Shown piece by piece: positions 43,162 through 53,544 of a stretch of DNA of 64,000 nt. Origin of the DNA: Rhodococcus sp. OK519 (GTDB lineage: Bacteria; Actinomycetota; Actinomycetes; Mycobacteriales; Mycobacteriaceae); the NCBI RefSeq assembly GCF_003051005.1, contig NZ_QAOW01000004.1, positions 310,001 to 374,000 of the forward strand, read 5' to 3'. How positions within the stretch are numbered: position 1 is the first letter of the stretch; every line of letters starts with the position of its first letter. Under the pieces are notes generated by a model. That model was not told the DNA's origin and ran no database searches. It saw nothing but the letters and a program-made list of their open reading frames with translations. The position numbers were made by a program, and so were the translations under genes.

Positions 43162-44907
43162 CTACGGAGCGCCCCCATCCCCGGTCAGCGCCGCCTGCAC
43201 CCGCGCGGTGTCCGCGTCGGACCACCCCTCGGGCTGGAGAATTCGCGCCCACATTCCGGTGGCCTCGGGCCCGTACGAATGGCCGTGCCCGTCCGGCACA
43301 TCCGCGGAGAACACCATGTCGAGGGTCACCTGCCAGAACGTCACGAACGGCATCCACGTCATGTTGGGGTCCACGTCGCGGCCCCGCGGTTCCTGCAGCC
43401 AGTCGGGCTCGTTGAACAGCAGGCTCGGCGACCACCACACGATGGGGTCGCTCGCGTGCTGCCAGTACACGATCCGGCGCGGTTTCCACGGCGTTCCGAG
43501 ATCGAGGTCCTCGGGTTCGGACGCGAACCGCACCGAGGCGCCGTCTCCGACCACCGGCAGGATCTCCGGCGATCCGGCATCACGGGCCGCCGTCACCTCC
43601 TGCCACTGTGGCGTGAAGTTGGGGGTTCCGACCCAGAGTCCGCCGTCGACGCGGGCGGCCATGTCCTGGAATCCGGCGAAGGCGTTCTGGCCGCCGTAGG
43701 AGCCCAGGCTCTCACCGAACACCACCAGCCTCGGTCGGGTTTCGACCGGCAGGTCGATCCACCGGGTGAACACCGCGTTGAAGAGGGCGCGCCCGGCGAT
43801 CTGCGGGCTCTCCCGGTCCGCGATGAACGCCAGCGGGCTCGGCAGGAACGAATACTGCATCGACGCGATGGCCGTGTCGCCCGCCTCGATGTACTCGAGC
43901 GACGACGCCACACTCTGGTTCACCCAGCCGCGTCCCGTGGTCGTGTTGACGGCCAGGACCTTTCGCTCCCAGGCCTTCGTCCGGTCCAGTTCGGCGACGA
44001 CCAGGTTCGCGACCGAAGGCACGGAATCCGCCGACTCGCGTCCGGCGTACACCCGGATCGGTTCCTTCGCGGGACGGCCCGTGACCGCGGTGATGTCCGC
44101 AGCACCCGGGCCGCGGCCGACGAACGTGCGCCCCTCCTGCCCGAGCGTGTCCCACGCCTGCGCCGATGCGGGCGACCCGCTCCGCTCGGGGACGGTCGGC
44201 TGTTCGACGCCGGCAGCGGTTGCGGTGTCGGCGCCCGAGAAGCTCCAGTTGGCAAACGCAACCAGGCCGTTGTAGAGCGCGCCGTTGACGAGCAGGACTG
44301 CGAGCAGGACCGCCACAGCCAGCCCCGCCACGTTGGCAGCGGGCCGCGGAATCAGGCGCCGGGCCAGCGCGGCGAGCTTCCTGGTCCCGACCCGGATGCC
44401 CCGCCCCGCTTCGAGCAGCACGAACCAGACGACGAGAGCGATGAGAAACACCAACAGGACGTTGGCCTGGTGGGTGCGCTCGATGCCGACGAGATCACGG
44501 ACGTAGTTCTGCCACACCCCGCCGAGCACCAGGAACACGGGAACGAGGATCACGGCAGCGACGCCGAGAACCCACCAGCCGATCCGCCGGGTACGCGGCG
44601 ACCACGACGGTTGCACGCCGCACGAGCGGATCACCCAGGCCGCCAGGCACCCCGCCCCGTAGCCGGCGGCGACAGAGATTCCGGTCGCGACACCCTGCAG
44701 GTACCAGGCACGCGGCAGCAGCGAGGGGCTGATGGACCATGTGAAGAGCACCAGGGCGAAGGCGAGCCCCACCGGATGCAGTCGCCGGCCGTACGTCCGC
44801 GTCCCGCGCCAGAACCGGCTCAGCGCCGACCGGGAGTCGGCTCCACCGTCGGCGGGTAGGTCGTCTGGCACGTCGGCGGCGCCGGACGTCCTGGTGGCAG
44901 CAGTCAT
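43162..44907 (-). CDS. Membrane alpha/beta-hydrolase family protein
   Basis: 581 aa from the ATG at 44907. The N-terminal half has four to five hydrophobic helices (about residues 45-225), and the C-terminal half is an alpha/beta hydrolase with the nucleophile elbow [10 protein letters not shown]. The layout matches the actinobacterial family Abhydrolase_9, of unknown substrate, thought to face the periplasm. Conserved pieces include [17 protein letters not shown], and [11 protein letters not shown]. It follows fmt but is separated by 119 bp, and lies divergent from the 68-aa gene. Confidence 0.82.
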   Translation of the reverse strand: MTAATRTSGAADVPDDLPADGGADSRSALSRFWRGTRTYGRRLHPVGLAFALVLFTWSISPSLLPRAWYLQGVATGISVAAGYGAGCLAAWVIRSCGVQPSWSPRTRRIGWWVLGVAAVILVPVFLVLGGVWQNYVRDLVGIERTHQANVLLVFLIALVVWFVLLEAGRGIRVGTRKLAALARRLIPRPAANVAGLAVAVLLAVLLVNGALYNGLVAFANWSFSGADTATAAGVEQPTVPERSGSPASAQAWDTLGQEGRTFVGRGPGAADITAVTGRPAKEPIRVYAGRESADSVPSVANLVVAELDRTKAWERKVLAVNTTTGRGWVNQSVASSLEYIEAGDTAIASMQYSFLPSPLAFIADRESPQIAGRALFNAVFTRWIDLPVETRPRLVVFGESLGSYGGQNAFAGFQDMAARVDGGLWVGTPNFTPQWQEVTAARDAGSPEILPVVGDGASVRFASEPEDLDLGTPWKPRRIVYWQHASDPIVWWSPSLLFNEPDWLQEPRGRDVDPNMTWMPFVTFWQVTLDMVFSADVPDGHGHSYGPEATGMWARILQPEGWSDADTARVQAALTGDGGAP

Positions 44908-45032
44908 GGCCGGAACGATAAGGCCTCGACACCGTTTCGACGCCGCAAACGCCACGCTGCCGCCGTGTCCTGCGGTCTACTGCGAGCGCGGGTGCGTCTG
45001 GACCCGCCCGAAACCGAGGCTCGGAGGCCGAC

Positions 45033-45239
45033 ATGACGGGAATCGCCACCAAGTTCGACAAGGCCTTCGAAACGCGATCGGTCGACGATCTCGCCGACGC
45101 GCCGGTCTCGGCGTTGCAGGGTGTGAGCGATTCCGACGCCGAGCACCTGAAGGCCGCGTTCAACATCAGGACTGTGCGCGATCTGGGCACGAACAAGTAT
45201 TTCCTGTGGGCGCAGGCCGTGGCGAAACTCGCCGAATGA
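45033..45239 (+). CDS. Small conserved protein, 68 aa, helix-hairpin-helix-like
   Basis: ATG at 45033 with a strong GGAGG box (45023-45027). The protein is soluble and mostly helical. The middle LADAPVSALQGVSDSDAEHL, followed by FNIRTVRDLGTNKY, resembles the helix-hairpin-helix repeats of SAM-like DNA-binding domains but lacks a clear GxG hairpin. The function is unknown. It is single, placed between a divergent hydrolase and a convergent lipase. Confidence 0.75.
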   Translation: MTGIATKFDKAFETRSVDDLADAPVSALQGVSDSDAEHLKAAFNIRTVRDLGTNKYFLWAQAVAKLAE

Positions 45240-45253
45240 CCCGACACGGACCG

Positions 45254-46249
45254 TCAGGAGTTACTGACGACGATCATGTCGAGGATCCCGGTCCCCAGCG
45301 GGACCGGCCGGCACACCGGTGCGGGGGCCGTGGGATCGAGTTCGCGCACAACCAGTCCGAGCGCGAAGGAGTCGTACACCATGTTGAAGTGTCCACCCTT
45401 GTTCTCCGGGCACAGATCCTGCACCGACAGATTCGTCGCACCCGGATCCCGTAGCGCAATGTTGCTGTGGGGCTGGATCATCTCGTCGTAGCGCGAGCCG
45501 ATCGTGGTGTACCTGACACCGGGCACGGTGTCGCCCCCCGCATTGAGTGCGGCCAGGAACGCGGACCCCTGCATCTGCTGGCTGATCGCCTCCGACGTGA
45601 GCCATTCGACGATGCGGTCCGGCCGCGGCAGAAGTCTGAGCAGTGTGACGATCCCGTACATGTTGCCGCCGTACGTGGGCGACGCGACCCCCACCCAGCG
45701 ATCGACCACCGCGGCGCCCCCGAGTCGATTGACGTAGTAGCGCGCGACGGTGGCGCCCTGCGAGTAGCCCACCAGGTCGACCTTGGCGGCCGTGGTCGCG
45801 GCACGCACCCGTTCGACGAAGTCCGCCACCTCGGCGGCGCTGCGCGCCATGTCGCCCCGCGCGTACTTCCCGGGCTTGCCGTCCGAACCGTAGTTGAGCG
45901 TGAACACGCAGGCGCCGCGTTCGGCGAGCATCGGCGCCAGGGCGGCCCAGTCGATGTACGAGTCCGAGTCGCTTCCGTGTACAAGGACGACCGGATCCGG
46001 ATCAGTCGGGCCTGTCCGGCACTCGAAATCGTTCGAGCCGGGCGGCGCCGAGTCCGGATGGTCCTCGGCGTACAGCAGCGCTGCGGCGTGGCGAGTCTGG
46101 ACCGGACCCGGTTGGGTCGGAACGACATACGACGTATCGGCGGCGGACGATCCCACCGGGAGCGCACCGACGGCCGCCCGCGACGCACCCAGGGCGATCA
46201 CGAGTACGACTCCCGCCGTTGCCGCGATCATTCGTACGGACCGACCCAT
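45254..46249 (-). CDS. Secreted lipase/esterase (class 2 lipase-like)
   Basis: 331 aa from the ATG at 46249, preceded by GGGAGGTG. A signal peptide is evident (MGRSVRM then a hydrophobic core to about residue 29). The mature part has PVVLVHGSDSDSY, which forms the oxyanion region, the nucleophile elbow GYSQG and the likely catalytic His in GGHFNM. This matches the lipase family of triacylglycerol lipases in actinobacteria. Probable extracellular ester hydrolysis. Divergent from corA. Confidence 0.85.
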   Translation of the reverse strand: MGRSVRMIAATAGVVLVIALGASRAAVGALPVGSSAADTSYVVPTQPGPVQTRHAAALLYAEDHPDSAPPGSNDFECRTGPTDPDPVVLVHGSDSDSYIDWAALAPMLAERGACVFTLNYGSDGKPGKYARGDMARSAAEVADFVERVRAATTAAKVDLVGYSQGATVARYYVNRLGGAAVVDRWVGVASPTYGGNMYGIVTLLRLLPRPDRIVEWLTSEAISQQMQGSAFLAALNAGGDTVPGVRYTTIGSRYDEMIQPHSNIALRDPGATNLSVQDLCPENKGGHFNMVYDSFALGLVVRELDPTAPAPVCRPVPLGTGILDMIVVSNS

Positions 46250-46388
46250 ACGCACCTCCCGTGGCGGAAAACCTGGACCGTGTCTACCAAGATCACCGGG
46301 GCCGCGTCGCCTCGGCGACCGGTGGGCGAGATAACGATCCGGGAACGTGATGGAATAGGGCCATTGCGCGAGAGAATCAGGGGCACTG

Positions 46389-47405
46389 ATGACCATCGTG
46401 GACAACGCGGTCTACGTCGACGGAGCGCGCGTGGACACTCCGCCGTCGCTCGACTGCACCTACCGCGCCCTGCGCGAGCACGGCGGCATGGCCTGGATCG
46501 GCCTGTATCGACCGGATGCCGCCGAGGTGGAGTCGCTCGCCGACGAATTCGGCCTGCATCATCTCGCCGTCGAGGACACGATCGCGGCTCATCAACGTCC
46601 CAAGCTCGAACGGTACGACCAGACCCTGTTCGTGGTGCTCCGGCCCGCCCGCTACCTCGACGACGTCGAGAAGGTCGAGTTCGGCGAGGTGCACCTGTTC
46701 GTCGGTCCCGATTTCGTGGTGACAATCCGGCACGCCGAATCCCCCGACCTCGCGCAGGTCCGGCACCGCCTCGAAGCCGACCCCGAACTGCTGAAACTGG
46801 GGCCGGAAGCCGTTCTGTACGCGATTCTCGACCAGATCGTCGACGACTACCTGCCCGTCGCGGCGGGCCTCGAGAACGACATCGACGAGATCGAGAACCA
46901 GGTCTTCACGGGTGATCCTGACGTCGCCAAGCGCATCTACGACCTGTCCGGCGAGGTCATCGACTTCCAGCGCGCCACCCATCCACTGGTGACGATCCTC
47001 GAGGCCCTCGAACGCGGGTCCGACAAGTACCGCGTCGACCTCGAACTCCAACGGCACCTGCGCGACGTCCTGGACCACACACTGCGGGTCGTCGAGCGCG
47101 CCGATTCGTTCCGCTCTCACCTACAGACTGCGCTGACCGTGCACGCCACGCTGGTCGCCCAGCAGCAGAACGAAGAGATGCGCCGGCTCACGCTGACCAG
47201 CCTGGCGCAGAACGAGGAGGTCAAGAAGATCTCCGCCTGGGCCGCAATCCTTTTCGCGCCGACCCTGGTCGGCACCGTGTACGGCATGAATTTCGCCGAC
47301 ATGCCCGAACTCGGGTGGCAGTTCGGCTATCCGATGGCCGTCCTGCTCATGGTCGCGACATCGGTGACCCTGTATCTCGTCTTCAAACGCCAGCGCTGGC
47401 TGTGA
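46389..47405 (+). CDS. corA: Magnesium/cobalt transporter CorA
   Basis: 338 aa. A large soluble N-terminal domain with a long helix ends in two C-terminal membrane segments. The hallmark GMN motif lies in VYGMNFADMPEL between them. CorA forms a pentamer that conducts Mg2+ and other divalent ions. The ATG is preceded by only a weak box (AGGGGC). It is divergent from the lipase. Confidence 0.93.
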   Translation: MTIVDNAVYVDGARVDTPPSLDCTYRALREHGGMAWIGLYRPDAAEVESLADEFGLHHLAVEDTIAAHQRPKLERYDQTLFVVLRPARYLDDVEKVEFGEVHLFVGPDFVVTIRHAESPDLAQVRHRLEADPELLKLGPEAVLYAILDQIVDDYLPVAAGLENDIDEIENQVFTGDPDVAKRIYDLSGEVIDFQRATHPLVTILEALERGSDKYRVDLELQRHLRDVLDHTLRVVERADSFRSHLQTALTVHATLVAQQQNEEMRRLTLTSLAQNEEVKKISAWAAILFAPTLVGTVYGMNFADMPELGWQFGYPMAVLLMVATSVTLYLVFKRQRWL

Positions 47406-47471
47406 GATTCACCTTCCGGTGAGCGAGATCACATCTCGCTCGAATACCGAATGCGCACTTACAGTCCCGGA

Positions 47472-47819
47472 ATGATCAAAGCCGTCGCTCTCCTCGCCCG
47501 TAAGTCCGGACTCACGCACGCCGAGTTCGTCGACTACTACGAGAACAACCACGCCAAGCTGATCCGCAGCCTGCTGCCGCAGATTCGGGAGTACCGCCGC
47601 AACTATCTCGACGTGGCATCGGGAATCGGCGCGGACGGCGCGCCCACTCCGGACTTCGACGTCATCAGCGAGTTCGTGTTCGACGACCGAGCCGCCTACG
47701 ACGACATGCTCGCCACGCACGCGCGACCCGAGGTCGCCGCCGCAATCGAGGCGGACGAGGAGAACTTCCTCGACCGGTCACGCAACCGCATGTACATCGT
47801 CGACATCCGCGAGAGCTAA
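47472..47819 (+). CDS. EthD-like dimeric alpha-beta barrel protein
   Basis: 115 aa from the ATG at 47472 (MIKAVALLARK); an ATG at 47451 would add seven residues. The start matches EthD-domain proteins: ARKSGLTHAEFVDYYENNHAKL, cut here to its hallmarks LTHAEFVDYYE and NNHAKL. It continues with two beta-strands of a ferredoxin-like fold. EthD is needed for ether degradation by a cytochrome P450 in Rhodococcus, but the family is broad and no P450 is nearby. Its stop overlaps the convergent priA stop by 4 bases. Confidence 0.78.
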   Translation: MIKAVALLARKSGLTHAEFVDYYENNHAKLIRSLLPQIREYRRNYLDVASGIGADGAPTPDFDVISEFVFDDRAAYDDMLATHARPEVAAAIEADEENFLDRSRNRMYIVDIRES

Positions 47820-49798
47820 CCGATCCGCAGCGGGTCCACCTGCACTCGAACGGGACCTGTCGACCGGCGGGCGCTCCGCACCGCACGCGCCTCGGCCAGC
47901 GCCTTGGCGAGCGCCCGCCCGTCGGCGCGGGGCACCCGAACGAGCATGCGCTCCACCTCTTCCGGTTCCGGTTCGTCGCTCGAGAACGGCAGTCGTTCAC
48001 CGGGCGGCAGGGGCACCGGTCCCAGGACCTCCGCCGAATCGGGCAGCGCAGCCAGCTCGAGTATCTCGCCGATCGATGCCGCCGTGCCGTCGATCGCGGC
48101 AAGGTGCACGGCGGGCGGGAAACCGACCTCCGTCCGCTCCTCGAGCTGAGCGCGGGCGTGCCACACCGGATCCCAGCGCACCAGCGCCTGGACCGTGGGG
48201 ATCCCGGAATCGGCGACAACCACCACCTGACCACCATCGCCGTGCGGACGGACGAGCGCCGACGCGGTCATCCATCGGCGCAGCGCCTCCTCCGCGGCCC
48301 GCAGATCCGCGCGGCCCAGCAACGCCCATCCGTCGAGCAACAGCGCCGCTCCGTATCCGCCGGGCATCACCGGTTCGGCGCCTACCGTCGACACGACCAG
48401 CTTGGGCCCCGGCTCGATCTCGGACTTGACGTCCGAGCCACCCGACGTGTGCACCGCGAACCCGGCGAAGGCTCTGCCCAACTCCTCGGCGGTGCGACCG
48501 GCACCCACGACGACCGCGCGCAGCGCGCGTGCACCGCACGCATTGCAGCGGTGGTTGGTGTCGGCGACTCCGCACCACTTGCACGTCGGGGAGCCTGCAC
48601 CATCCGGCCCCGCGGCCGCCGGCAGCGACAGCGGGCCGTTGCACCGTCGACACCGCGCGGGTGCACGGCACTTCGCACACGCCAGCGAAGGAACGTAGCC
48701 ACGGCGCGGAACCTGCACCAGCACACCGTTTCCTGCGGCCAGCGCCTGCCGGGCCGCGGCGAAGGCGATGCCCGGCAGACGAGCGGCGCGGGCACCGGGG
48801 TCGCGGGCGAGCGCGTGATCGCTGTCCGCGAGTGCGGTGATCATCGGTGTCCGGGACCGTACGACGTCTCGCCCCGCCACCAGGTCGTGCGCCCACCCCG
48901 AGTCCACGAGGGCCTCCGCCTCCGCCGTCCGTGCATGCCCGGCCAGGACCACGGCGCACCCCGTCGAGTGCGCGCGCAGCAGCGCGACCTCGCGCGCGTG
49001 CGGGTACGGCGATCGGGGCTCGGACAGGCTGCTGTCGCCGTCGTCCCACACCACCACCAGACCGAGGTCCGGTGTGGGCGCGAAGACCGATGCCCTGGTT
49101 CCGACGACGATCCGCGCCGTGCCCCGCAGGGCTGCGAGCCATCGGCGATAACGCGCGGACGGGCCGAGGCCGGCCGCCAACCCGACGACGTGATCGGCGC
49201 CGACGACGCTCTCGCATGCCGTGACCAGTCTGTCGAGGTCTCGCTGGTCAGGGACCACGAGGACCGCCCCCCGACCCGTCGCCGCCACGACACCCGCCAA
49301 CTCACCCAATCGCAGCGCCCAGTCCTCACCGGGGAGTGCCTGCCACGCGGCGCGGGGACCACGTCCGGACTCGAGCGCCTCCAGGAAGTTGACGCCGTGG
49401 GTATACGCGGACCAGGCTTCCCGATCGACCTTCGCGACGTCCGGTGCCGGGCGTGGGGCCCACTCCTCCGACTCGACCTTGGCATGCCGGGGTGGGATCG
49501 CCAGACGCAGTACGTCGGTACGGGTCCCGGCGTAGCGGTGGGCCACCGCGTCGACCAGGTCCCGAACCTCCTCGGTGAGAACGGGTTCCGCCGAGACCAC
49601 TCGGTCCAGCCACCCGAGCTTCCCGGGATGATCGCTCGACGGGGCCCGCTCGAGGATGAAACCGTCGACGAGACGCCCCGAGAACCGAACCCGCACGCGC
49701 ACACCGGGCACGGCCTGATCGTCGAGGTCCGCCGGAACGAGGTAGTCGAACTCCCGGTCCAGGTGCGCAACAGGAAGCAGCGGCAGCACACGCGCCAC
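47816..49798 (-). CDS. priA: Primosomal protein PriA, actinobacterial degenerate form
   Basis: About 660 aa from the GTG at 49798. The N-terminal DNA-binding domain (HLDREFDYLVP, then VRVRFSGRLVDGF) and the zinc-binding Cys pairs (CAKCRAPARCRRC, CKWCG, CNACG) are present. The ATPase signatures are lost: there is no GxTGSGKT where TGRGAVLVVPDQ occurs, and WDDGD replaces the DEAH box. This matches actinobacterial PriA, which likely keeps a scaffold role in replication restart but not helicase activity. No start codon occurs in frame between the metK stop and 49798; a GTG at 49789 is the next choice. Confidence 0.85.
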   Translation of the reverse strand: MARVLPLLPVAHLDREFDYLVPADLDDQAVPGVRVRVRFSGRLVDGFILERAPSSDHPGKLGWLDRVVSAEPVLTEEVRDLVDAVAHRYAGTRTDVLRLAIPPRHAKVESEEWAPRPAPDVAKVDREAWSAYTHGVNFLEALESGRGPRAAWQALPGEDWALRLGELAGVVAATGRGAVLVVPDQRDLDRLVTACESVVGADHVVGLAAGLGPSARYRRWLAALRGTARIVVGTRASVFAPTPDLGLVVVWDDGDSSLSEPRSPYPHAREVALLRAHSTGCAVVLAGHARTAEAEALVDSGWAHDLVAGRDVVRSRTPMITALADSDHALARDPGARAARLPGIAFAAARQALAAGNGVLVQVPRRGYVPSLACAKCRAPARCRRCNGPLSLPAAAGPDGAGSPTCKWCGVADTNHRCNACGARALRAVVVGAGRTAEELGRAFAGFAVHTSGGSDVKSEIEPGPKLVVSTVGAEPVMPGGYGAALLLDGWALLGRADLRAAEEALRRWMTASALVRPHGDGGQVVVVADSGIPTVQALVRWDPVWHARAQLEERTEVGFPPAVHLAAIDGTAASIGEILELAALPDSAEVLGPVPLPPGERLPFSSDEPEPEEVERMLVRVPRADGRALAKALAEARAVRSARRSTGPVRVQVDPLRIG

Positions 49799-49815
49799 AG
49801 GCGCGTGTGCTGCCG
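49781..49815. terminator. Perfect 15-bp inverted repeat between metK and priA
   Basis: Arms CGGCAGCACACGCGC and the complement flank the 5-base loop CACAG, 45 bp after the metK stop. The strength suggests a terminator or attenuator for metK, but the minus-strand tail is not U-rich. The priA start codon falls in the loop. Confidence 0.7.
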
Positions 49816-49859
49816 CTGTCTTGTCGGTGCCGGTCAGCGAACCGATCTCTCGGTCGCGA

Positions 49860-51071
49860 TCAGAGGCCTGCGGCCGCGCGCAACTTCTCCGCGCGGTCGG
49901 TGCGCTCCCACGGCAGGTCCACGTCGGTGCGACCGAAGTGGCCGTACGCCGCGGTGTCCGAGTAGATCGGGCGCAGCAGGTCCAGGTCGCGGATGATCGC
50001 GCCGGGACGCAGGTCGAAGACCTCGCTGATGGCCTGCTGGATGGTGGCCACGTCCACCTTCTCGGTGCCGAACGCCTCGACGAACAGGCCGACGGGGGCG
50101 GCCTTGCCGATGGCGTAGGCCACCTGAACCTCGATGCGGTCGGCGAGACCGGCCGCAACGGCATTCTTGGCGACCCAGCGCATCGCGTAGGCGGCCGAGC
50201 GGTCCACCTTGGAGGGATCCTTGCCGGAGAACGCGCCGCCACCGTGGCGGGCCATGCCGCCGTAGGTGTCGACGATGATCTTGCGGCCGGTGAGCCCAGC
50301 GTCGCCCATGGGGCCGCCGAGCACGAACTTGCCCGTCGGGTTCACGAGCAGACGGACGTCGGCGGTGTCGAGCGGAATGGTGAGCTCGGACAGGACATGT
50401 CCGAGGACCTTCTCCCGCAGATCCGGGGTCAGCAGGTTGTCGAGGTCGATGTCGGCGGCGTGCTGCGTCGAGATGACAACCGTGTCGAGGCGGACCGGAC
50501 GGTCGCCGTCGTACTCGATGGTGACCTGGGTCTTACCGTCCGGGCGCAGATACGGCAGCACACCGGTCTTGCGGACCTCGGTCAGACGACGCGACAGACG
50601 ATGTGCGAGCGCGATCGGCAGCGGCATCAGTTCCGGGGTGTCGGTGCACGCGTAGCCGAACATCAGGCCCTGGTCGCCGGCGCCCTGACGATCGATCTCG
50701 TCGTCGGAGGCACCATCGACACGCGCCTCGTGCGAATGGTCGACGCCCTGTGCGATCTCGGGCGACTGCGCGCCGATCGCGATGTTGACACCACACGAGT
50801 TGCCGTCGAAACCCTTGGCGGAGGAGTCGTAGCCGATCTCGAGAACCTTGTCGCGCACGATCTTCGGAATGTCGACGTACGCGGACGTGGTGACCTCGCC
50901 GGCGACGTGAACCTGTCCGGTCGTCACCATGGTCTCGACCGCGACGCGGCTGCGCGGATCCTTCTCGAGCATCGCATCGAGGATGGAGTCACTGATCGCG
51001 TCACAGATCTTGTCCGGGTGACCTTCGGTCACGGACTCACTGGTGAATAGCCGCTTGCCGGACGTGCTCAC
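49860..51071 (-). CDS. metK: S-adenosylmethionine synthetase
   Basis: Makes SAM from methionine and ATP. 403 aa with a GTG start at 51071 (GGGAG upstream). It has SVTEGHPDK at the N-terminus, the [12 protein letters not shown] loop and the GGGAFSGKD glycine-rich loop. The 170 bp upstream were checked for a SAM riboswitch and none could be recognised. A strong inverted repeat follows. Confidence 0.97.
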   Translation of the reverse strand: MSTSGKRLFTSESVTEGHPDKICDAISDSILDAMLEKDPRSRVAVETMVTTGQVHVAGEVTTSAYVDIPKIVRDKVLEIGYDSSAKGFDGNSCGVNIAIGAQSPEIAQGVDHSHEARVDGASDDEIDRQGAGDQGLMFGYACTDTPELMPLPIALAHRLSRRLTEVRKTGVLPYLRPDGKTQVTIEYDGDRPVRLDTVVISTQHAADIDLDNLLTPDLREKVLGHVLSELTIPLDTADVRLLVNPTGKFVLGGPMGDAGLTGRKIIVDTYGGMARHGGGAFSGKDPSKVDRSAAYAMRWVAKNAVAAGLADRIEVQVAYAIGKAAPVGLFVEAFGTEKVDVATIQQAISEVFDLRPGAIIRDLDLLRPIYSDTAAYGHFGRTDVDLPWERTDRAEKLRAAAGL

Positions 51072-51241
51072 AGATCTCCCTCTCGACGTTCTGCCGAATC
51101 CCGAGTCGCCGGACCCGTGTTGCCGGACTCCGGGAACTCGATACGACACCTGAGCTGATTTTCGTTTCGACTTCTATTCAATACCGCGGACGACCCTAGT
51201 GCCAGGAAGCCGTCCCCGGCGCCATCTGCTGGCGCAGTGTG

Positions 51242-52537
51242 TTACTCGAAGACCATCAGACCGGCGACCGCGTCGAGGACACGACTCGCCATCAGCGATT
51301 TCGATCCCGGCTCGATGGCCGACTCGGTGCCATCCGCACCGAGCAACCAGCCGTCGTTGTGGTCCACCTCGAACGCCTTGCCGTCTCCGACGGCATTGAC
51401 GACGAGAAGGTCACAGCCCTTGCGGGCAAGTTTGGTGCGGGCATGATCGAGAACCCCGCCCGTCGCGTCACCGGTCTCGGCGGCGAACCCGACGATCGCG
51501 GTGGACGGCGCGATCGTGCCGTCTCGACGAGCCTGCACGAGACCCGCCAGGATGTCCTCGTTACGGACCAGCGGAATCGTATCCGGCTCGTCCGCCCCCT
51601 TCTTGATCTTGCTGGTGGCCACGGTCGCCGGGCGAAAGTCCGCGACGGCAGCAGACATGATCACGGCATCGGCGTCGATCACGTGCTTCATGACCGCCTC
51701 GCGCATCTGCTCGGCGGTACGTACGTGCACGACGTCGACGGCGGCCGGGTCCCCGAGCTCCGCGGTGGCCCCCGCGACGAGCGTCACCTGGGCGCCGCGC
51801 TGGGCGGCCAGGCGCGCGATCGCGTAGCCCTGCTTGCCGGAACTCCGATTGCCCAGGAACCGCACCGGGTCGAGCGGTTCACGCGTGCCGCCTGCGGACA
51901 CGACGATGCGCCGCCCCTCGAGGTCCCGCGGCAGTGCCGCGGGCCGCTCGAGAAGCAGCGAGGCCAGCGTGAAGATCTCCTCGGGCTCGGGCATGCGGCC
52001 CGCGCCCGTGTCCTTGCCGGTGAGCCGGCCCGACGCGGGTTCTATGACGATGCTGCCGCGTTCACGCAGCGTCGCGACGTTCCAGACGGTCGCGGCGTGC
52101 TCCCACATCTCGGTGTGCATCGCGGGCGCGAACACCACGGGGCAACGCGCGGTGAGGAGCGTCGCGGTCAGCAGGTCGTCCGCGCGTCCTGCCACCGCGC
52201 GGGCCATGAGGTCCGCGGTGGCCGGCGCGATGACGACGAGATCTGCTTCCTGGCCGAGGCGGACATGAGCCACCTCCGGCACGTCCGCGAACACCCCGGT
52301 CTGAACCGGGTTGCCCGACAGCGCCTCGAAGGTCGCGCGGCCGACGAACTGGAGCGCAGCCTCGGTAGGGATCACCCGGACACTGTGACCGCTCTCCGTG
52401 AAACTCCGGACGAGGGCACAACTCTTGTAGGCGGCGATACCGCCGCCGACGCCGACGACGATCCGCTTCCGCGCCACCTGCGACCCGTCAGCCGCCGAAT
52501 CGGGTTCCCGATCGGACACGGGCGTTGCTCCGCTCAC
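51242..52537 (-). CDS. coaBC: Phosphopantothenoylcysteine decarboxylase/synthase CoaBC
   Basis: Two steps of coenzyme A synthesis. The N-terminal flavin-dependent CoaC part has [12 protein letters not shown] and [10 protein letters not shown] (the usual PAMN with His in place of Asn, common in actinobacteria). The C-terminal CoaB synthetase has [24 protein letters not shown] and SAAVADF, cut here to the hallmarks [10 protein letters not shown] and NRSSGKQG. 431 aa; the GTG overlaps the rpoZ stop (GTGA). Confidence 0.95.
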   Translation of the reverse strand: MSGATPVSDREPDSAADGSQVARKRIVVGVGGGIAAYKSCALVRSFTESGHSVRVIPTEAALQFVGRATFEALSGNPVQTGVFADVPEVAHVRLGQEADLVVIAPATADLMARAVAGRADDLLTATLLTARCPVVFAPAMHTEMWEHAATVWNVATLRERGSIVIEPASGRLTGKDTGAGRMPEPEEIFTLASLLLERPAALPRDLEGRRIVVSAGGTREPLDPVRFLGNRSSGKQGYAIARLAAQRGAQVTLVAGATAELGDPAAVDVVHVRTAEQMREAVMKHVIDADAVIMSAAVADFRPATVATSKIKKGADEPDTIPLVRNEDILAGLVQARRDGTIAPSTAIVGFAAETGDATGGVLDHARTKLARKGCDLLVVNAVGDGKAFEVDHNDGWLLGADGTESAIEPGSKSLMASRVLDAVAGLMVFE

Positions 52538-52833
52538 TCGCCTTCGGTGTGCTCGAGCAGGTCGGAGTGGATCTCGCGCAGCGCGATCGACAGCGGCTTC
52601 TCCTGCAGACCCGGCTCGACGAGCGGGCCGACGTATTCGAGGATGCCGTCACCGAGCTGGTTGTAGTAGTCGTTGATCTGACGAGCGCGCTTGGCCGAGT
52701 AGATGACCAGGGCGTACTTGGACGACGTGCGCTCGAGCAACTCGTCGATCGGCGGGTTGGTGATGCCGAGCGGGGTGTCGTAGGCAGGCAGGGCGCCTGC
52801 AGTTTCGGACACTAGTGCTTCGGTGCTGCTCAC
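52534..52833 (-). CDS. rpoZ: RNA polymerase omega subunit
   Basis: 99 aa. It stabilises the beta-prime subunit. The family core [18 protein letters not shown] is visible (hallmarks SKYALV and AKRARQI), with the usual C-terminal ending DLLEHTEGE. It lies 66 bp after gmk and overlaps the coaBC start. Confidence 0.95.
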   Translation of the reverse strand: MSSTEALVSETAGALPAYDTPLGITNPPIDELLERTSSKYALVIYSAKRARQINDYYNQLGDGILEYVGPLVEPGLQEKPLSIALREIHSDLLEHTEGE

Positions 52834-52899
52834 TCGGTTTCTCCTGAACTGGACTGGTTAAGTGCCAAATCGAAATGCCGGAACTAGGGGCAACTGTAC

Positions 52900-53535
52900 C
52901 TAGACCTGTCGCCCAGCCAGTAAGGATACCAACTCGTGGCAGGCCTGGCTGACGTCCTCGTTCACGATGACCGTGTCGAACTCGTCCTGCGCGGCCAGTT
53001 CGACCTTCGCGGTCTGGAGCCGCCGCTCGACGACGTCGGCAGGTTCGGTTCCGCGGCCCGTGAGGCGAGACACCAGCACATCCCAACTCGGGGGTGCCAT
53101 GAAGGCCAGCACAGCCTCCGGCATGGCCGCCCGCACGGAGCGGGCGCCGACCAGATCGACCTCGAGGAGAACGGGCTTGCCCTCACTCAATGCCCGACGG
53201 ACCGGCTCGGCCGGCGTGCCGGAGCGCTGCAGACCTCCGTGAATCTCCGCCCATTCGAGCAGTTCACCCGCCGCGATCATGCGGTCGAACTCCTCGCGCG
53301 TGACGAAGTGGTAGTCCTGGCCGTCGACCTCACCCGGACGCGGGTCGCGGGTGGTGGCCGAGACGCTGAAGACAACCTCGGGGAAACGCTCCCGCAGCAG
53401 CCGAACGACGCTGGACTTACCCACGGCCGAGGGGCCGGCCAGTACTACCAGCCGACCCCTCCGCACTGCGCTGTCTGCCTCGGACATCGCCGAGGCGGCA
53501 CTGCTGCCTGACACGTTTTCTGCGTCAGAGATCAC
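52900..53535 (-). CDS. gmk: Guanylate kinase
   Basis: Phosphorylates GMP to GDP. 211 aa with the P-loop [11 protein letters not shown] (about residues 33-43), the GMP-binding [14 protein letters not shown] and YHF segment, and the C-terminal LID region. The GTG at 53535 is used; an ATG at 53487 ([11 protein letters not shown]) is an equally sensible start that would remove a 16-residue Ser/Ala-rich extension. It starts 9 bp after the mihF stop. Confidence 0.95.
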   Translation of the reverse strand: MISDAENVSGSSAASAMSEADSAVRRGRLVVLAGPSAVGKSSVVRLLRERFPEVVFSVSATTRDPRPGEVDGQDYHFVTREEFDRMIAAGELLEWAEIHGGLQRSGTPAEPVRRALSEGKPVLLEVDLVGARSVRAAMPEAVLAFMAPPSWDVLVSRLTGRGTEPADVVERRLQTAKVELAAQDEFDTVIVNEDVSQACHELVSLLAGRQV

Positions 53536-53544
53536 GTCTCTCGC

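Noticed and set aside
51072-51241. SAM riboswitch before metK
   Set aside because: The 170-bp leader shows no arrangement of helices or conserved bases that I can match to a SAM-sensing class.
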